Below are positions 24,225 to 41,678 of a stretch of 64,000 nt of DNA, piece by piece. The position numbers and the translations under genes were made by a program. The stretch is from Ampullaceana balthica (Eukaryota; Mollusca; Gastropoda; Lymnaeidae): NCBI GenBank assembly GCA_944989445.1, contig CALYLW010000745.1, positions 62,001-126,000 of the forward strand. Reading direction: 5' to 3'. Numbering within the stretch: position 1 is the stretch's first letter; every line of letters starts with the position of its first letter. The notes beneath the pieces are model-generated. The model had not been told where the DNA came from and did not search any database. It saw only the letters and a list, made by a program, of their open reading frames with translations.

Positions 24225-24461
24225 GTCACCCCCTGATGGGTGTCACCCGGGGCGGCCCTAGGGTTGCCAGATGGCTGTCTAAAAAATACCGGACACTAGT
24301 GTCAAATTTTGTCGTTGGCACAATATATAAATGTAAAATGTCCGGTATTGCTTCCATTTTTCCACTGGACAAATAACAATAATACCGGACAGTCCGGTAC
24401 AAAACCGGACATCTGGCAACCCTAGGCGGCCCGCCCACCCCCCCCCCTAGTGACGCCACTG
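24225..24461 (-). mobile_element. hAT-like element hosting another MITE
   Basis: The right end reads CCCTAGTGACGCCACTG, the reverse complement of a common hAT-type end. The left part is GTGTCACCCGGGGCGGCCC. A related end, CCTAGTGACGCCTCTG, lies at about 25576-25592. The 166-bp element at 24259 is inserted in it. Confidence 0.5.
24259..24424. mobile_element. nested hAT-type MITE with 8-bp GC target duplication
   Basis: Ends TAGGGTTGCCAGATG and CATCTGGCAACCCTA are perfectly inverted. The flanks 24251-24258 and 24425-24432 are both GGCGGCCC. The interior carries repeated CCGGACA/TGTCCGG palindromes. Confidence 0.93.
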
Positions 24462-24489
24462 TTTTTTTACCACGGACTTGTCCTTTACT

Positions 24490-25015
24490 TTGTCTTCATA
24501 GGAATCAAATTAAGAATGCTGTCTTTTAACAAACTCAATTAGAGACTTCCTTTCTAAAATTATTTCCCGAGTTTCAAGTAAAATAGCGACTTCCAGTTGT
24601 TCAAGTTCCTTTAGAAATCCTTCTGCTTCAAGTAGACAGTCACGTGGCAGATTTTCGTTTGTTGCTAATTCTTCCAGTGCTGCGATATTCGCATGGTATA
24701 AGTTATTAACAGACCTTACTGCATCATGTCAGGCTGACCATCTTGTGTCACACAAGGCTTTGTTAACATGTATCAATTTCATGTGTTTTTAAAGTACCTG
24801 TCAACGATGAGTAGATGCAACAAGCCGGGTATAAAGATTTTGCAGAAGACAAAAAAATCTGACTGCATCAGGACAACCTGCTGCTCTTTTCCCAACCAAA
24901 TTAATAGAATGAGCTGTGCACGGCACATAATGAGCAACACTGCACTTCTCACGAAAAATAGCCTAGTTTCCGTTATACTTCCTACTCATATTTGCAGCAT
25001 TGCCGTATGAATGTC
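24490..25015 (-). mobile_element. ZMYM1-like hAT transposase relic
   Basis: The minus strand reads NAANMSRKYNGN, VPCTAHSINLVGKRAAGCPDA, VRFFCLLQNLYTRL, then CDTRWSA and LEELATNENLPRDCLLEAEG. The order CxAHxLNLVG then TRW is typical of hAT-superfamily transposases with a zinc-finger-MYM-type-1-like catalytic region. There are several stops and frame changes. Confidence 0.75.
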
Positions 25016-25139
25016 CAAGGCATTCTCAGGGATTCATACAAACATTTGCATGTATCTTTATTATACACTATAATACGTTTGGAGTACTTTAAATTATTGG
25101 TGGCCCCTGGCTTTAGCCCGTTCAGCACCCCCCATTTAA

Positions 25140-25525
25140 TCCGTAATAGGGTGTTAGGGTCACGCATCGGTGACGATATGTGACGAGGGGGTGGGGTTAA
25201 AAAATGTGACGTCACATAAAAAAAACACGCAACTTTAAATAAAAGTTCCACTTAAATATTTGATTGTTTACCGCTTATTTAATGACGTTTTCGATGGCTT
25301 CACGCGTGTTACGACATCAGAGCGCGGACTTACCCTAAATACATATTTAAATGACAAAACATAATTTGCAACATGCTAATTTTTATTTAGAAAATACGGC
25401 TTGGGGGCGGGGGTCATAGCTTTGTGACGTCGTATCGTGAAAAGGGGTGGGGGTATAAGTAGGAAGCTGGGGGAGGGTGGGGTAAAAATCGGCATCCTCG
25501 CGTGACGTCATTTATGGATGACCCC
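25140..25525. mobile_element. MITE of the GTCACGC/ACGTCATTTATGGA family
   Basis: The right end is GCGTGACGTCATTTATGGATGACCCC. GACGTCACAT and TGTGACGTCG segments lie inside. The left end is degraded around GGGTCACGCATCGGTGACG. Related to 56165-56552. Confidence 0.5.
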
Positions 25526-25592
25526 TTCAGTCGTGAAGGGGTGACACCATGAGCTACCGCCCCGGGTGACACCAACCCTAGTGACGCCTCTG

Positions 25593-26079
25593 AGTTGTAT
25601 CACATGCATTATTTTACTTGAAGGATTCTCAGGTAGATATTTCTCTGACTCATTTTGTTGGCAAGTAGGACATTAGAATATCAGACCTGACTTGTATGTG
25701 CAAACATCTGACTATTTACATTCATGGTTTTCTTGTCAAAAGTAATACTTCTGTTGTATTAATTTTATTTTAATGTATAATTTATTAAACCTGTTCAGTA
25801 ACAAGTTAAAATTCATGTGTTCACATAGCCTTATGGAATTTAATTTAGTTTTTTTTAAACATTGTTTTAGCTTCCTTTAAAAAAAAAGTGAATCTTATTT
25901 TCCCATTTGATTTGCTCCTCAATTTATTTGACTAAATGCTACCTAAGGAATTTTAGTTTTAGATTAAAAAAAATTGGAACTGCTTCTTTAAATGTTAAGG
26001 ACAATGGCAATCACTTGTTGATTGTTGCTATGTTGTATATTCTTTGGCTTAGTCATTATTTTTTTGTGGTCAATGTTCT
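25593..26079. other. AT-rich DNA, no feature seen
   Basis: Possibly more decayed transposon sequence; nothing specific can be supported. Confidence 0.3.
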
Positions 26080-26363
26080 AATCTTATCTTATCTGATCTA
26101 TACAGACGCTCCTTCTATGCAGAAGATAGTTGCGTCCACAGACCATGACAGATGACCTGTTGGCAAGTGATGCAGCTTTCACAGGCCACGGCTTTGTGGG
26201 TTCCACGCATTACCCAGCCGCCTAACTACATGCAGTGTTAGGTTCCCATTCGGAGCGGGGTGACTCAGGGACGCCCTGGGCCCCGGGAACAAACCCCTGC
26301 CTTCACACGGATTCGAACCATCGGTACGACAGTCCAGTGCGCTGCCACTCGACCACCGCGTCC
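26080..26363 (-). mobile_element. tRNA-derived SINE (family 1)
   Basis: Same head, body and GATAA tail as 17380-17653. The B box lost a few bases (GGTTCGAATCCGTG preserved, CACGG missing before it). Flanks share ATGTTC (26073-26078 and about 26365), a short target duplication. Confidence 0.85.
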
Positions 26364-26689
26364 CATGTTCCTTATGAGCCGCGCGGCTGCACAGATATTT
26401 GACAGACGCCGGGCAGCAGTATAGATTTACCAAGCAGCAAATTTTGATAGGATAATATATTTGTGGCTTTTTTCAATCTTGCACAAAAATTAATGCTGTG
26501 CAACTTTGTACTGTTTGTTACTTTGCACAAATACCAACAAACCTAGATGTCCAAGATGTCACCCATTGTCACTACATAAGTGATATGTAAAAAATGTATG
26601 ATGATGCTTGTTATTCTTTTATCACTTATCAGTTATATCCTTGGTTGTCTGTTGTTGACAATATACCCTCATACTCATGGCCTGTGAAC

Positions 26690-26765
26690 ACTGCATCACT
26701 TGCCAACAGACAAGCATGGTCTGTGAACGCAATAATCTTCTGTAAGAAGTGTCTGTATAGATAAG
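26690..26765 (+). mobile_element. SINE family 1, 3' fragment
   Basis: It matches the tail half of the family in the opposite orientation (GTGATGCAG complement, TCTTCTGTA, CTGTATAGATAAGA). Confidence 0.7.
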
Positions 26766-26944
26766 AAAAGACAAATTTCCCCACTTCATCATGAAGTTCA
26801 TTGCAGAACTGCGGTAAAACTTTATGTTTAAATTGTGTTGTTGGATTTAAATGTTTATGTCCAACACTGTTAAGTATAAGTATAAGGCTTAAAAATCACT
26901 TAAGTACAATATTATCTTTTACAGCATTGCTTCTAACACCTCTT

Positions 26945-27025
26945 AGTATGGCGGACCGGCTGGAATTTTTTTCATTGCACCAGGGACTGGCGGACTAGTT
27001 TCTTTTTACTGACGTGATAGCAAAA
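26945..27025 (-). mobile_element. fragment of a hAT-type MITE
   Basis: GGCGGACCGGCTGGAATTTTTTTCATTGCACCAGGGACTGG resembles, in reverse, the interior of the complete element at 61509-61702 (broken here for length: CATTGCACCAGGGAC shared). No ends are preserved. Confidence 0.6.
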
Positions 27026-27379
27026 TTAGCCCCTACATGCCTTAGACTTAGAGTCCTAAAATATTTGGCATAAATTTGGCTTGTTTTATGCTACATAATA
27101 TTGATCAATTTTAAGATGAATAATCTGAAGCCTTGATTGTTTATTTACGATTGTCTCATTTCGTATTAAAATGTTTTTAATTGATAGTGTTTTAATAAAT
27201 TTGTAATCTGGTTTAGGCCTAAGTTTCACTAAACCAGCCCTTAAACTTAAAATGAAAAAATTCATGGACATTTATTTTTAAAAAATATAGTAACTATAGT
27301 TAGTAGGCCTATAACTATAACTTTAACTAATGAGTTATAAGAGCCTGCTTATTTTTTGCAAGTCTATAAAATCGAAGCT

Positions 27380-28500
27380 TGATTGAGAACAATGCTACAT
27401 GGAATGGAGAACGAACATCCATACGTTTCCTGTACTTTGTCTACAAAATGCTCATTGTTGAAATACCAGTCTCACATAGTAGAGGAAGGAAATGGAAGAA
27501 GAGCCATGAGAGCAATTTCGGCAAATTCAATAAATGGATTGCGTATCCATCAATTTCCTTTCTGTGGGAAAGTAGAATTTGAAACGGTCGATAAATTTTG
27601 TCAAGTACTCAATGGTGATTTTTTGTAGAGATGGAGCATCAAACTCTTCATCTGCATTATTGATAATTGTTGCCAAATTGTGAAACATATCCAAACAATC
27701 TGCTGATACACGACTCTTGCATGCTATAGCTTTCTTTTCTGCAATTGTAAGCCATAAAGCCATCCTTCATTCCATGGAGATATTGAGCTAATTTAAAATG
27801 GCAAAGATATCACCCATGTAAGCCAACTTGGCCTCCAATTCCCCTTTCAAAATAGTTGAAACCAATCTGGTTTTTCCTCCGAAGACATTGGTCGAGCTCT
27901 CGTCACAATTTAAAAACTCCTGACGGTACTTTTCCCCTAGACAGCAATTTCGCATCATCATGCCGTAAAAGCTGTTTGTGTTGACATTTGCTTGGTGGCT
28001 AAACTGTCACGGTGAACAAAACAGTGGGCCAGTGGGTAAACTAGCATTCTGGTGCTATTTCCATAATCTTGATAGCAACCCCAGAACGCCCCCCAGTCAT
28101 GGCCGTAGCGCCATTCTTACACACACCAACAAAATATTGAAATTGTATCAGAGACATTTGTCAACAATGTAATCGTGAAGTGCCTTGAATATTGCCCAAC
28201 TAATTGTATTAGTTGGTAATGAAGTAGAATAGAAATAACTTAAAGTTATTATCCTTTAACTTTAAGTCATCACTATTTTGATTTCGCACACACAACATCA
28301 GAATGACAAGATTAACAATGTCTTTGGATTCATAGAGCTACAGAGAAAATACTTAGCAAATTTCAGCTGTTCCATTTGCTAGGCTTCAATATTAGATAAA
28401 CCATAACGTCAAGCGTCGAACTATTTTGTCATTTGAGAGTGTCTGGGCCTCTTTCTTTGCCGCAGTTTCACCAAACAACTTAGGATCATAAAAATAACAT
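27380..28500 (-). mobile_element. hAT transposase relic, middle region
   Basis: In minus order: LFGETAAKKEAQTLSNDKIV, a stretch with KYRQEFLN-like sequence, KGELEAKLAYMGDIFAILN, stop, LNISME, then MALWLTIAEKKAIACKSRV. The LAYMGDIF..LN..L block is typical of GTF2IRD2-like hAT transposases. Stops and frame changes make it non-functional. Confidence 0.65.
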
Positions 28501-28784
28501 AATAAAATTGTGAAAAAGAAAGTTGAACACATTTGGAAACATGAAAAGACTTAAAATTAGACTAATTTTAATTTAAAAAAGGGTCTACATTTATTTCAAT
28601 ACGTAGTCATAATCGCAAATATGATGGAGGAAGGAGATGCCAAAATTTGTTGTTGATTAGATTATTTCACTTACGTCTATGCCAAAATCAAAAATGTTAG
28701 ATATTACATAAACACTACCACAGTGCAAAAATTGTTTATGTATATTTTCTAATTATTTTGTGGTTACAATATATATTTATTGTT

Positions 28785-29073
28785 GCATAAATCTTGCTCA
28801 ATCTTTTATCTTGTGCTAAAGAGAAACTTAGCTTATAGAATTAAAATACTTTTTATGAATTATAAAAATGTTATTATTTGACAAGTGTTCCACTTTCTGC
28901 CTACTATAACTATAAGACTAATGTCATTTTAAATCTTGCTCAATCTTTTATCTTGTGTGTAAGTTTAAAGAGAAACTTAGCTTACAGAATTAAGATACTT
29001 TTTATGAATTATAAAAATGTTATTATTTGACAAGAGTTTCACTTTCTGTCTACTTAGTCTACTAATGTCATTG
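28785..29073. repeat. 146-bp tandem duplication
   Basis: AATCTTGCTCAATCTTTTAT starts both copies (28785 and 28931). They run through GAGAAACTTAGCTTA and TTATGAATTATAAAAATGTT with few differences. Confidence 0.9.
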
Positions 29074-29433
29074 TTTGCCGCTCATTTGATTTGCTATTAC
29101 TTGTGCCAGCCAAAGTTTAAGTCACCATAACAACAACATAAAAATATTGCCACAAAAAATGTGGTTAAAACTTATGTTGAAAACTTAAACAAGCCAAAAT
29201 AAATTTAACACATTTTAATTTTAAAAAAAGGTTATGCCAACTGGAATATACTTTTGTACTTGTAGGAAATAATTTAATGTTGTAAAAAAGACACTAACTA
29301 ATACTAAGCAATAAAAGTCTGCGCTTTAAAATAAAATATAACATTATTATGAATGTTGAGGGTTTAGTCAAAACATCTTTCTGTCCCTCAAGATAAAAAA
29401 TGTAATACTTGAAAGGCTGCTCTGCTCATCTGA

Positions 29434-30984
29434 CAGGGGTGCCACTCACTGGAAGCTGTGAACCCTGAAATCCCTTTTTAAAAATTTCTTGAATCCTGAA
29501 AATTCTTTTATAAATTTTTCAAACCCTGAAAATTTAAACGTAACGAAGTGCCACTGTAATTTTCATTTTCCAACCACTTATATCAATCATCAATTGTGTT
29601 TAGCACCTTTTCCCATTTCGACAATATTTATAGTGTATTTCGCATTCGCAAAAAGTATATATAATATGGAATTCCCTTACAATAACTTACACTAATATAT
29701 CATATAATTTATATATTATAATGTGATAACTAAATTAAATACATTATTATTACTTTGAATTTTATTTCTTTGTTTTAAGCCATTTTATGGACTTGTTCTG
29801 AAATTAACTCAATATATTTATTACATAAATTATAGTTTATAGTAGGTTCATAATTTAATAATTATTATTGTCTATAGTCTTTAGACTATAGTATACTGTA
29901 TAGTCTATAGTATATAGGCATAGGCCTTTATCTTGTACTTACACTACTTATAATGTTTAATTTGTAAGAGTAGAGGCACTAGAGTTAGAGGCCTATTGAA
30001 AATGAATAGTATAACTATAATATATAATTTAGGTTTGGTTAGAATTACATTAAATTACAATTACTACTAACTACAACTATTGCAACTATTAGATAATTAT
30101 TTAAATTTTAATTACTAAAAGATAAGTAGCAGTGAAAAAGATTATTTAGTATTGCTAAAGTAGCACAAAGTCCTGCCTTAAACTTAAAAGTCGAAATTTT
30201 TTAAAATTTATTTATTTATCTGTACGTAGTAGAGGCCTATATTTATATGCCTAACACTAATTTAATTATGTTTTTTTGTAAATATCACGGGGAAAAAATA
30301 AAGAAATATTTATGTTTTTTCCAACCCAGGAAGTTCAGATGCAATTGCAATCATTTTTTCTTCATTTTCCCGATAATTAGTGCATGCTAAAACGAAAGCG
30401 GTTGAGACATTTATAATGAACTCAACAAACAAACTTTTACTAACTAAAAGTAAGAATATAAGAAGACGAAAAACTCCTAATGCCATGTTAGTATTTATAA
30501 CCCATGAAACGGTCATCCGAAAGCACACATCTGACGTAATCTATGATAAAATTTAATTATTTTTTAGAAAACTGACGTCAAGCACAAAACTCCGATTCAA
30601 ACGGGGTGCGATCCGTTCAATTATTTTGTCTAAGTTTTTCCGTATATTATTGATATGCGCAGAACGATACGCGAACGCGCGACAATGAGATGCTGGCAAA
30701 AATAAGGGAGAGGTCACAGTCACGGTACCAGTCCTATTTATAGCGAGCCCGCATATCACTGAATAGGCTTTCCGCGCCGCCCGTTTATTATGACTTCCGC
30801 CCCCCTCCTTTTAACCGTAGAAGCCAAACTTGAAAAATCTTAATTCGCAAATCCGGGAGGAACGAGAAAAAAACCTCGAGAATCCGGAAAGAGCAAAATG
30901 AAAAACTCGCGAATCCGGAAAATTAAAATATTTAGCTTCATGAATCCGGAATTCCGGGATAAACCGGAGCGGTGGCACCCCTGG
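29434..30984. mobile_element. 1.55-kb non-autonomous hAT-like element
   Basis: The ends CAGGGGTGCCAC and GTGGCACCCCTG are perfectly inverted. The flanks carry the same 9 bases, GCTCATCTG (29424-29432 and 30985-30993), with one extra A before the left end. The subterminal parts repeat CCTGAAA and AATCCGG motifs. No transposase frame is recognised inside. Confidence 0.8.
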
Positions 30985-31320
30985 CTCATCTGGAACATTG
31001 GTGAATTGGAGGACGTGTCGTGAGGCAATATAACATGATAAATAATATACACAAATATGGCAACGGTTGCCTCAACTGATCCTTTTGAACGATTTTTCCA
31101 GTCACTAGTCACTAGAATTACAGCGCGCTGATGTACATTGCAGAAGGTTAAGGAAGAAAGCTTACCACTATTGGAAGTGTATTGTTTGTCAGTCGTGATC
31201 GAAGGGGTACTTAATGTCACTTTAGCCATGCGCTTCGGCAGCCTTGTTAAGTTCAGTAGAATTACCCCTATTCATCCAGAAAATGCGTCCATCAGATGGG
31301 TTTCTCAAACATGATCTTAA

Positions 31321-31530
31321 CTAGCCTGTCACCTGGTCTTGGCAGCCTTTTGTCTGTTTGCACCTGACCGCTGTGCCGTTCCTACCATAAGGTGCCAGGA
31401 AAATGCTGCCTCTCACAGGAGTCATGCCCAATTCCATAAGCACGACATGCCCCGCCCAGTGTAGTTGGCACTGCATTAGGTATGTGTAAATACTAGGGAG
31501 TCCTGCCCTGTCAAGCACTTTGGTTTCTGG
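31321..31530 (-). mobile_element. LINE C-terminal fragment
   Basis: Minus strand KVLDRAGLPSIYTYLMQCQL followed by HWAGHVVLM. The motif (V)LxRAGLPSxxxxLxxxQLxWAGHVVRM is widespread in non-LTR retrotransposon proteins. Only this end remains. Confidence 0.75.
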
Positions 31531-31779
31531 AACATACGCCTACCATTTGAAAAATTTATTACAGTATTTTGGAGTGAAAGTGATTTAGCAACCTTGCATG
31601 GGGTTGGTACACTGTCCATGCGTATACTAATTATTGGAAGTAAAAGATCAGCGGTAGGTTTATCAGTTAACCCATCCATATAATGTAAATAACATCAGTG
31701 AATGTCTTCTGAAATATTTTCACTTTAAGAACATCAAGTATCATAGCCACCCTTCCCAAAAAACTCATAACTTCAGATA

Positions 31780-32355
31780 TGACGTAGAAAGTTCAAAATT
31801 CAGCTGCCAGACTGGTGCTCAAGGCAAAAAAACATAACCATGTTAATCCACTTCTTCGCTCACTTCATTGGCTACCTATACAAGCCCGTATTGATTATAA
31901 ACTGGCCGTTCTCTGTCACAACTTCTTTTCGGACTCATGCCCATCGTATCTTACTGAACTTTTGTCGGTCTACTCACCCACTACGATCTTCTGGAGACAC
32001 ACACGTTCTCTCTGTTCCTATGACACGCACCAAAACATTTCGGTGAAAGGTCGTTCTCTTTTTGTGCAGCCAAATAATGGAATTCTCTACCATTACACAT
32101 ACGTAGTATTCAAACAACCAAGTCCTTCAAGACTGCACTTAAGACACATCTTTTCAAAATTAATGAAACATTTCTCGTAAATGATTTAACGTAGCTTATG
32201 TATAATGTACTGTAATTTTTGTGTTTGTTATGATATGAAAGTTAATTTTAAAATACTTATAGGTATGTTATTTCTTTCATGTAAAGCGCTGTGAGCCCAG
32301 TTCCTTACTGGGATACAGCACTATATAAATAATCAATTTATTATTATTATTATGT
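31780..32355 (+). mobile_element. CR1-like LINE, 3' end with ATT tail
   Basis: Plus strand KVQNSAARLVLKAKKHNHVN, then LLRSLHWLPIQARIDYKLAV and CPSYLTELL, the C-terminal part of CR1-like reverse transcriptase proteins. One frame change is evident before the final FSKLMKHF-like end. It is followed by GCGCTGTGAGCCCAGTTCC and an ATT repeat tail. It is truncated at its 5' side, as is usual for LINEs. Confidence 0.85.
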
Positions 32356-33235
32356 ATACCAGTTTGTCAAATGCTGGCTATACAACATGCATGATTTTTT
32401 TTTAAATTGGCCGACTATGAGCTGTTACAACTCCCACTAGCTTGACCCATACTATTTCCCTTGATCTCATTACACAAACTAAATTTTTCTAACAATGAAC
32501 AATAACAGAAACCTTTGAAATCTCATTTATTAATATTCTATTCTTTATACTATTTAATTATGCAGGTTCATATTATTTCTGTGACATAAATTATATTAAA
32601 TTGCAGTGATTGAGTTTTACAATGACCATGTATAAAGTTTTCTCCTCCACTAACAGTAAGTTACCAACACTTTCTTCATTGAAAAACACAATAAAAATAA
32701 ACAACATTGGCTTCTAACTTTTAAAATGCCACTAAAAAATTGCAAGAATAAACAAAAACAACCTACAAATTAGTTTGAGAACTAGGGTTAGTCGTAATTC
32801 GTCATACTTTTGTATTTCAACAAAAAAGCGTTTTGAAATGAATGCCCACTTGCCGTTGAAAATGTTTTATTTCCCTAATTCTTGAGAAGCAACTTAAATT
32901 TTCTTATGTAAACTGTGGTACTTTGGCCACATAGGGGCTTGGTATGTGTTAGGAAATTTCCTAAAACCGAATATCCAGGAATGGAACTTTATTTTGTGTA
33001 TTTGAAATACCTAATACCTAAAAAGAGCATGCAAGCTAACCTATGATCTTAGATAATCCAGCCAGCGGTTAGACATAACTTAAGCATGAAAACATTACAA
33101 ATTGAAAGCGACCTATCACTTCTGTTTGGATGATAAAAAAATAACACGGACCATCAATGCCCCCCCCTTAAAAAAAAAGAAAAAAAATCACACAAACATT
33201 CAAATAAAATAAGACAAGGAAAGTAACATTAAAAG
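32356..33235. other. intergenic DNA downstream of RPL27A
   Basis: No gene or clear repeat is seen. Confidence 0.4.
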
Positions 33236-33241
33236 TTTATT
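33236..33241 (-). terminator. polyadenylation signal AATAAA of RPL27A
   Basis: AATAAA in minus sense, 9 bases after the TAA stop. The 3' UTR would be very short, as is usual for ribosomal protein messages. Confidence 0.7.
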
Positions 33242-33249
33242 TTTCAATA

Positions 33250-38650
<5,401 letters not shown>

Positions 38651-38700
38651 TTTGATGGATTCAGCAACCGGAAAAGGAAGTTTAAGGGAAATCACTCAAT
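38651..38700 (-). promoter_or_regulatory. RPL27A promoter/5' UTR with pyrimidine tract
   Basis: In minus sense CTTCCTTTTCCGG lies about 20-30 bases before the ATG. Ribosomal protein messages start in a 5' terminal oligopyrimidine tract used for translational control. CCGG(A) also fits an ETS site. The exact start site is not shown by sequence alone. Confidence 0.5.
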
Positions 38701-39329
38701 TGCGTTGTCAAACAAACTGACCAAAATAGAAAGATAATGATAAATTCAGGAAGTTCCCATTCACAGAAGTAGAAGACCAAAAATGATTATTGTACTTAAT
38801 AATTATATAATTTTAATATTAAAATTGTTACAGTTTTTCTTTTAAAATAAAAAAATGTGACTTAATTATACATGCAAATATCATTAAAAATAAATTGTAG
38901 GAAAATATTGAATTATTTTCATCACCCGCTCATATTCTCGTAGCCTACGTCCTACGTAGGAGGTCGTAGTCGTAGTCAGTTGTCACTCCATTGACTTCAT
39001 GGTCCATAGCCATACATGATACTCCAGTCATGTATAGACAGTATAGTCATAGTCATACTAATATACAGTATAGACTATACAGTATCAGTATGATACAGTC
39101 AATTCATATACTCATACTCGTCGTACAGTAATAGTAATAGTAAACCTTTACACTTTACTGAACATTTTGAACTACTAGGCTTGTACTAGTGTCTAAGCCT
39201 AGGACGGACCAAGAATGATTTAGAATGTGGTATTTACATGGCCATATTAATATAATATTAATAAATATAATTTATAATATATAGGCTTAAAAATGACAGT
39301 GAACTAATTATTGAAATTATTGGTCATTA
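38701..39329. other. AT-rich upstream DNA
   Basis: The part 38995-39130 is rich in short imperfect repeats of AGTATA/CATACT. No gene is seen. Confidence 0.4.
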
Positions 39330-39337
39330 GTTTAATC

Positions 39338-39518
39338 CAGTGTTTCTCAAATAGTGGGGGTGCCCCCCAGGGGGGGGGCGCGAGGCTCCCTAAAGGGGGG
39401 CGCGAAATGGTGTACTTATAACAAATTTATAGAAAAATGATACTATTTACTGTCGCGCGGGGGGCGCGAAATGTTTTCTTCTTCCTAGAGCATGCCAGAA
39501 AATAATTGAGAAACACTG
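39338..39518. mobile_element. hAT-type MITE with 8-bp target duplication
   Basis: Ends CAGTGTTTCTCA and TGAGAAACACTG. Flanks 39330-39337 and 39519-39526 are both GTTTAATC. 181 bp; sibling of 1010-1189. Confidence 0.93.
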
Positions 39519-39764
39519 GTTTAATCTAATATTAATAAAGCTCAGATGGTGTTTGTATCTTTGTATATTTAAATTTGTATGTTTCACTTTTCGACTGTAA
39601 GTTCCACAATCACGGAAAAACCAAATGACGGACAGGGAACAAATTTGGCAGGACAGTTCATTTTTACCTGCAAATAGTTTACGTATTAGACGTATATTTT
39701 GTGTAATTGTCCCTTTTGCCAGAAAGCCATCAATTAAAAGATCACAAAAATTTTGAGACAAATA

Positions 39765-40108
39765 TAAATAAAGAAATATTAAATCTCATTTCGATATTGA
39801 ACAGCTTCATGCGGACATTCAAAACGAGTTCATTTTGGTGCTGTATTTTTTTCCAATACTTTATTTTGAGCAGTGCGCTTTCAAAAATCTTTTATTGTAA
39901 AATTACTGTGCGCACATTTTCGTGTACGCATCTTAAATTGAGCTGATTGGTACAAAGCAGTTGCCTTTTTTACGGGTACTATTATCAAAATGGTTGGTAA
40001 TAGATAAATCTGATAAATAACTTGGCCAAAAAAAAAGTAATAACCTGCAACTAAAACTGGGGAAATGGGTCAGCACACTCCCGCTACAAAGTGCGGGTAT
40101 ATTTCTTG
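39765..40108 (+). mobile_element. Helitron-like 3' part, short copy
   Basis: It shares a long segment with the element at 41679 (ATTGAACAGCTTCATGCGG, AAAACGAGTTCATTTTGGTG). It ends with hairpin CCCGCTACAAAGTGCGGG then TATATTTCTTG next to T, fitting a Helitron 3' end (hairpin, about 10 bases, CTRG-like). The left border is not defined. Confidence 0.6.
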
Positions 40109-40271
40109 TAAACTATAATTTTCATAAATACAATTAGTATTTGGGCTTACTACTATTATTGGTTAATTTTATCTTAATCTTAATTGTATGTTTTTCACTA
40201 TTATACTACTAATACTTGAATCCAGTCAAACAAAGATTGGCATTAGGTCTATACTAAACAGATTCCCATAA

Positions 40272-40555
40272 TCTTATCTTATCTATACAGACGCTTCTTC
40301 TATGCAGAAGATAGTTGCGTCCACAGACCATGACAGATGATCTGTTGGCGGGTGATGCAGCAATCACAGGCCACGGCTTTGTGGGTTCCACGCATTACCC
40401 AGCCGCCTAACTACATGTAGTGTTAGGTACCCATTCGGAGCGGGGTGACTCAGGGACGCCCTAGGCCCCGGGAACAAACCCTTGCCTTCACACGGATTCG
40501 AACCCGTGACCATCGGTACGACAGTCCAGTGCGCTGCCACTCGACCACCGCGTCC
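40272..40555 (-). mobile_element. tRNA-derived SINE (family 1), best-preserved copy
   Basis: Minus-sense A box TGGTCGAGTGGCAGCGC and B box GGGTTCGAATCC are both intact. The head begins GGGACGCGGTGGTCGAG. The body is collinear with 17380 and 26080 and the tail ends in GATAA units. Confidence 0.88.
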
Positions 40556-40956
40556 CTATAGTCTGTAGACTGTAGACTTTAATCTATATTCTATGGTATG
40601 GCATCTGTCCGTCTACGAAAGACGATAGATTTATCTTTATTTTCAGCTCTTGGTGTGGCTGATGAGACCAATCCTTGAGTGGCAGTCTCTTCTGCATGTC
40701 ACACACACGAAAGCAGTGGGGCAGTGTTGCCTGACCTTTCTCCTCGCTCTTTTGCAACTGCTTCTGCCCTAGTTTGCTCCTCTGCTCTTAGTGATCCTTC
40801 TTACACTATATTCTATATAGTTTATTTAACTTAAGTGCCTACTTAAGTGACCTACTCACTCTCACTACCCCACAGCCACATAGTTATCTCCTAGTCCTAG
40901 CAATGCCAGATAATCTGATCACTGATGGTGATTCTTGAATTTTCCAATTACTTGTG

Positions 40957-41165
40957 GGCCGCGGTGGTCTAGCGGTAGTGCGCTGGACTGCGGAACCGAG
41001 GTAGAAGAGAGTCGCGGGTTCTATTCTCGGTGCTGGCATGGCCCCCGGGGCATTGTGCTGGCCACACAATCCCTTGCTCGTTAGTGGTGGCTAAATAAAA
41101 CTTGTGAACGCTACTTCACTTGCCCCATAGTCTGTCATGGACTGGAAAGGGGGTTATTATTATTA
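40957..41165 (+). mobile_element. tRNA-derived SINE (family 2)
   Basis: The head GGCCGCGGTGGTCTAGCGG with A box (TGGTCTAGCGGTAGTGCGC) and a weakened B box (GGGTTCTATTCTC) is followed by a body with CCACACAATCCCTTGCTCG and a TTATTATTAT tail. It is plus-oriented and unrelated in body to family 1. Confidence 0.8.
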
Positions 41166-41678
41166 TATATATATAAATTATATTACACTAAATGTATAAA
41201 GTATTTGAAATTATTTTGCCATTAATTTTAACAAATAAAAAGCCTTACTAATGACTAATGTAACGTTGTTTAAGTTTCAAGACTACAAGTCCACATGCTC
41301 TGCAATGCTCAAAATTTATAATGACAAACAATACTTTTAATGTAAGCCCCACAGCTACTGTCTTGGAAGTTAGCACACATTACAACCTAACCACTCTTTT
41401 AATTTTAGGTCCAAAAAAATTCCTTTCAATCCACTTGTATTTTGTGATGTTTACTACATCCTGATACATATGGGAGGGACCTTAGTCCTATATATCATGG
41501 TAATTAGGTTAGGTCAAAATGGGATTTTAATGTCTTTAACGTATCTTTAATATTTAATGTGAAAGCAGAATTTAACAAATTTAGATAATTTATTTATTTT
41601 GAACTTTTAACCCTTTCAATGTTTAGAAGTCGGTGTGAAGGAGCAATGAACAAGAATTTTGAGGAATCTTATGATAAA
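41166..41678. other. AT-rich intergenic DNA
   Basis: Nothing recognised. Confidence 0.35.

Noticed and set aside
31321..31679. Host gene on the minus strand
   Set aside because: The LPSIYTYLMQCQLHWAGHVV motif is a common LINE C-terminal block.
40480..40555. tRNA gene on the minus strand
   Set aside because: This is the head of a SINE present three times in the window with the same 200-bp body.
40957..41040. tRNA gene
   Set aside because: The A and B boxes are present, but the acceptor stem is not paired and a SINE body with an ATT tail follows.
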